Below, in pieces: positions 63,950-64,000 of a stretch of 64,000 nucleotides of DNA (position 1 is the stretch's first letter; the number at the start of each line of letters is the position of its first letter). The stretch spans positions 40,162 to 104,161 of the forward strand of contig NZ_PYVW01000018.1 in assembly GCF_003056355.1 (NCBI RefSeq), in the 5' to 3' direction. A program made the position numbers and the translations under genes. The notes beneath the pieces are model-generated. The model had not been told where the DNA came from, searched no databases, and saw only the letters and a program-made list of their open reading frames with translations. The stretch comes from Devosia naphthalenivorans (GTDB lineage Bacteria; Pseudomonadota; Alphaproteobacteria; Rhizobiales; Devosiaceae).

Positions 63950-64000
63950 GATAACAACACCCAGAACTGGATGAGGTGTGCGACAAGGTCGGCGGAAAGC

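Noticed and set aside
63744..63974. Plus-strand Gly/Ala/Val-rich small protein
   Set aside because: Low-complexity mirror of the minus-strand Thr/Ala/Pro frame; no ribosome site seen.

Overview
The window is about 64 kb of a GC-rich chromosome from an alphaproteobacterium, most likely Hyphomicrobiales (Devosia-like). Evidence for this is the rhizobial-type inositol genes (IolC fused to a DUF2090 aldolase domain), DUF2161, DUF6894, DUF1704/QEGLA and CsbD proteins, and the codon use. The taxon is inferred from protein character only; no rRNA is present.

Layout. 0-19.4 kb is housekeeping: MFS permease fragment, LpxH-like phosphoesterase, GH3 hexosaminidase, acs, a flippase/FemAB envelope pair, TerC, tRNA-Lys, MscS, a HisC-like aminotransferase, leuA with a leucine-rich leader peptide, a UPF0303-phzF pair, a FAD monooxygenase and ilvC, plus intergenic palindromic repeats. 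19.4-28.3 kb is accessory: a tetR next to an 18-bp palindrome, a patch of truncated genes, a frameshifted regulator, DUF899 and GFA proteins, a Bcr/CflA pump and a flavin monooxygenase. 29-38 kb holds mmsA/iolA with a divergent lysR, then iolC, iolD, iolB and iolG. No iolE is visible. 38-54.5 kb is a lower-GC island.

The island is the most interesting part. It encodes an exported beta-propeller phytase, an AfuABC/FbpBC-type ABC importer with three paralogous binding proteins, two inositol-monophosphatase-family enzymes, two cysteine phosphatases, a calcineurin-like phosphoesterase, a NptA-type Na/Pi transporter and a LacI regulator. Matches to one 16-bp palindrome (TTGCACGnnCGTGCAA) occur in pairs in all three intergenic control regions of the block. 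My reading is a dedicated pathway. The phytase trims phytate outside the cytoplasm, partly dephosphorylated inositol phosphates are imported, cytoplasmic phosphatases finish the job, phosphate balance is handled by the NptA protein, and myo-inositol enters the adjacent iol genes and mmsA. Individual families are known; the combined operon, operator set and substrate are inference.

54.5-64 kb is the ragged right edge of the island (a possible IS3 remnant and an acetyltransferase fragment). It is followed by a tight three-gene operon of N-formylglutamate-amidohydrolase-like protein, DUF1704 (MATCAP-like) metallopeptidase and glutathione-synthetase-like ATP-grasp protein, and then small stress or hypothetical genes with a GAF histidine kinase.
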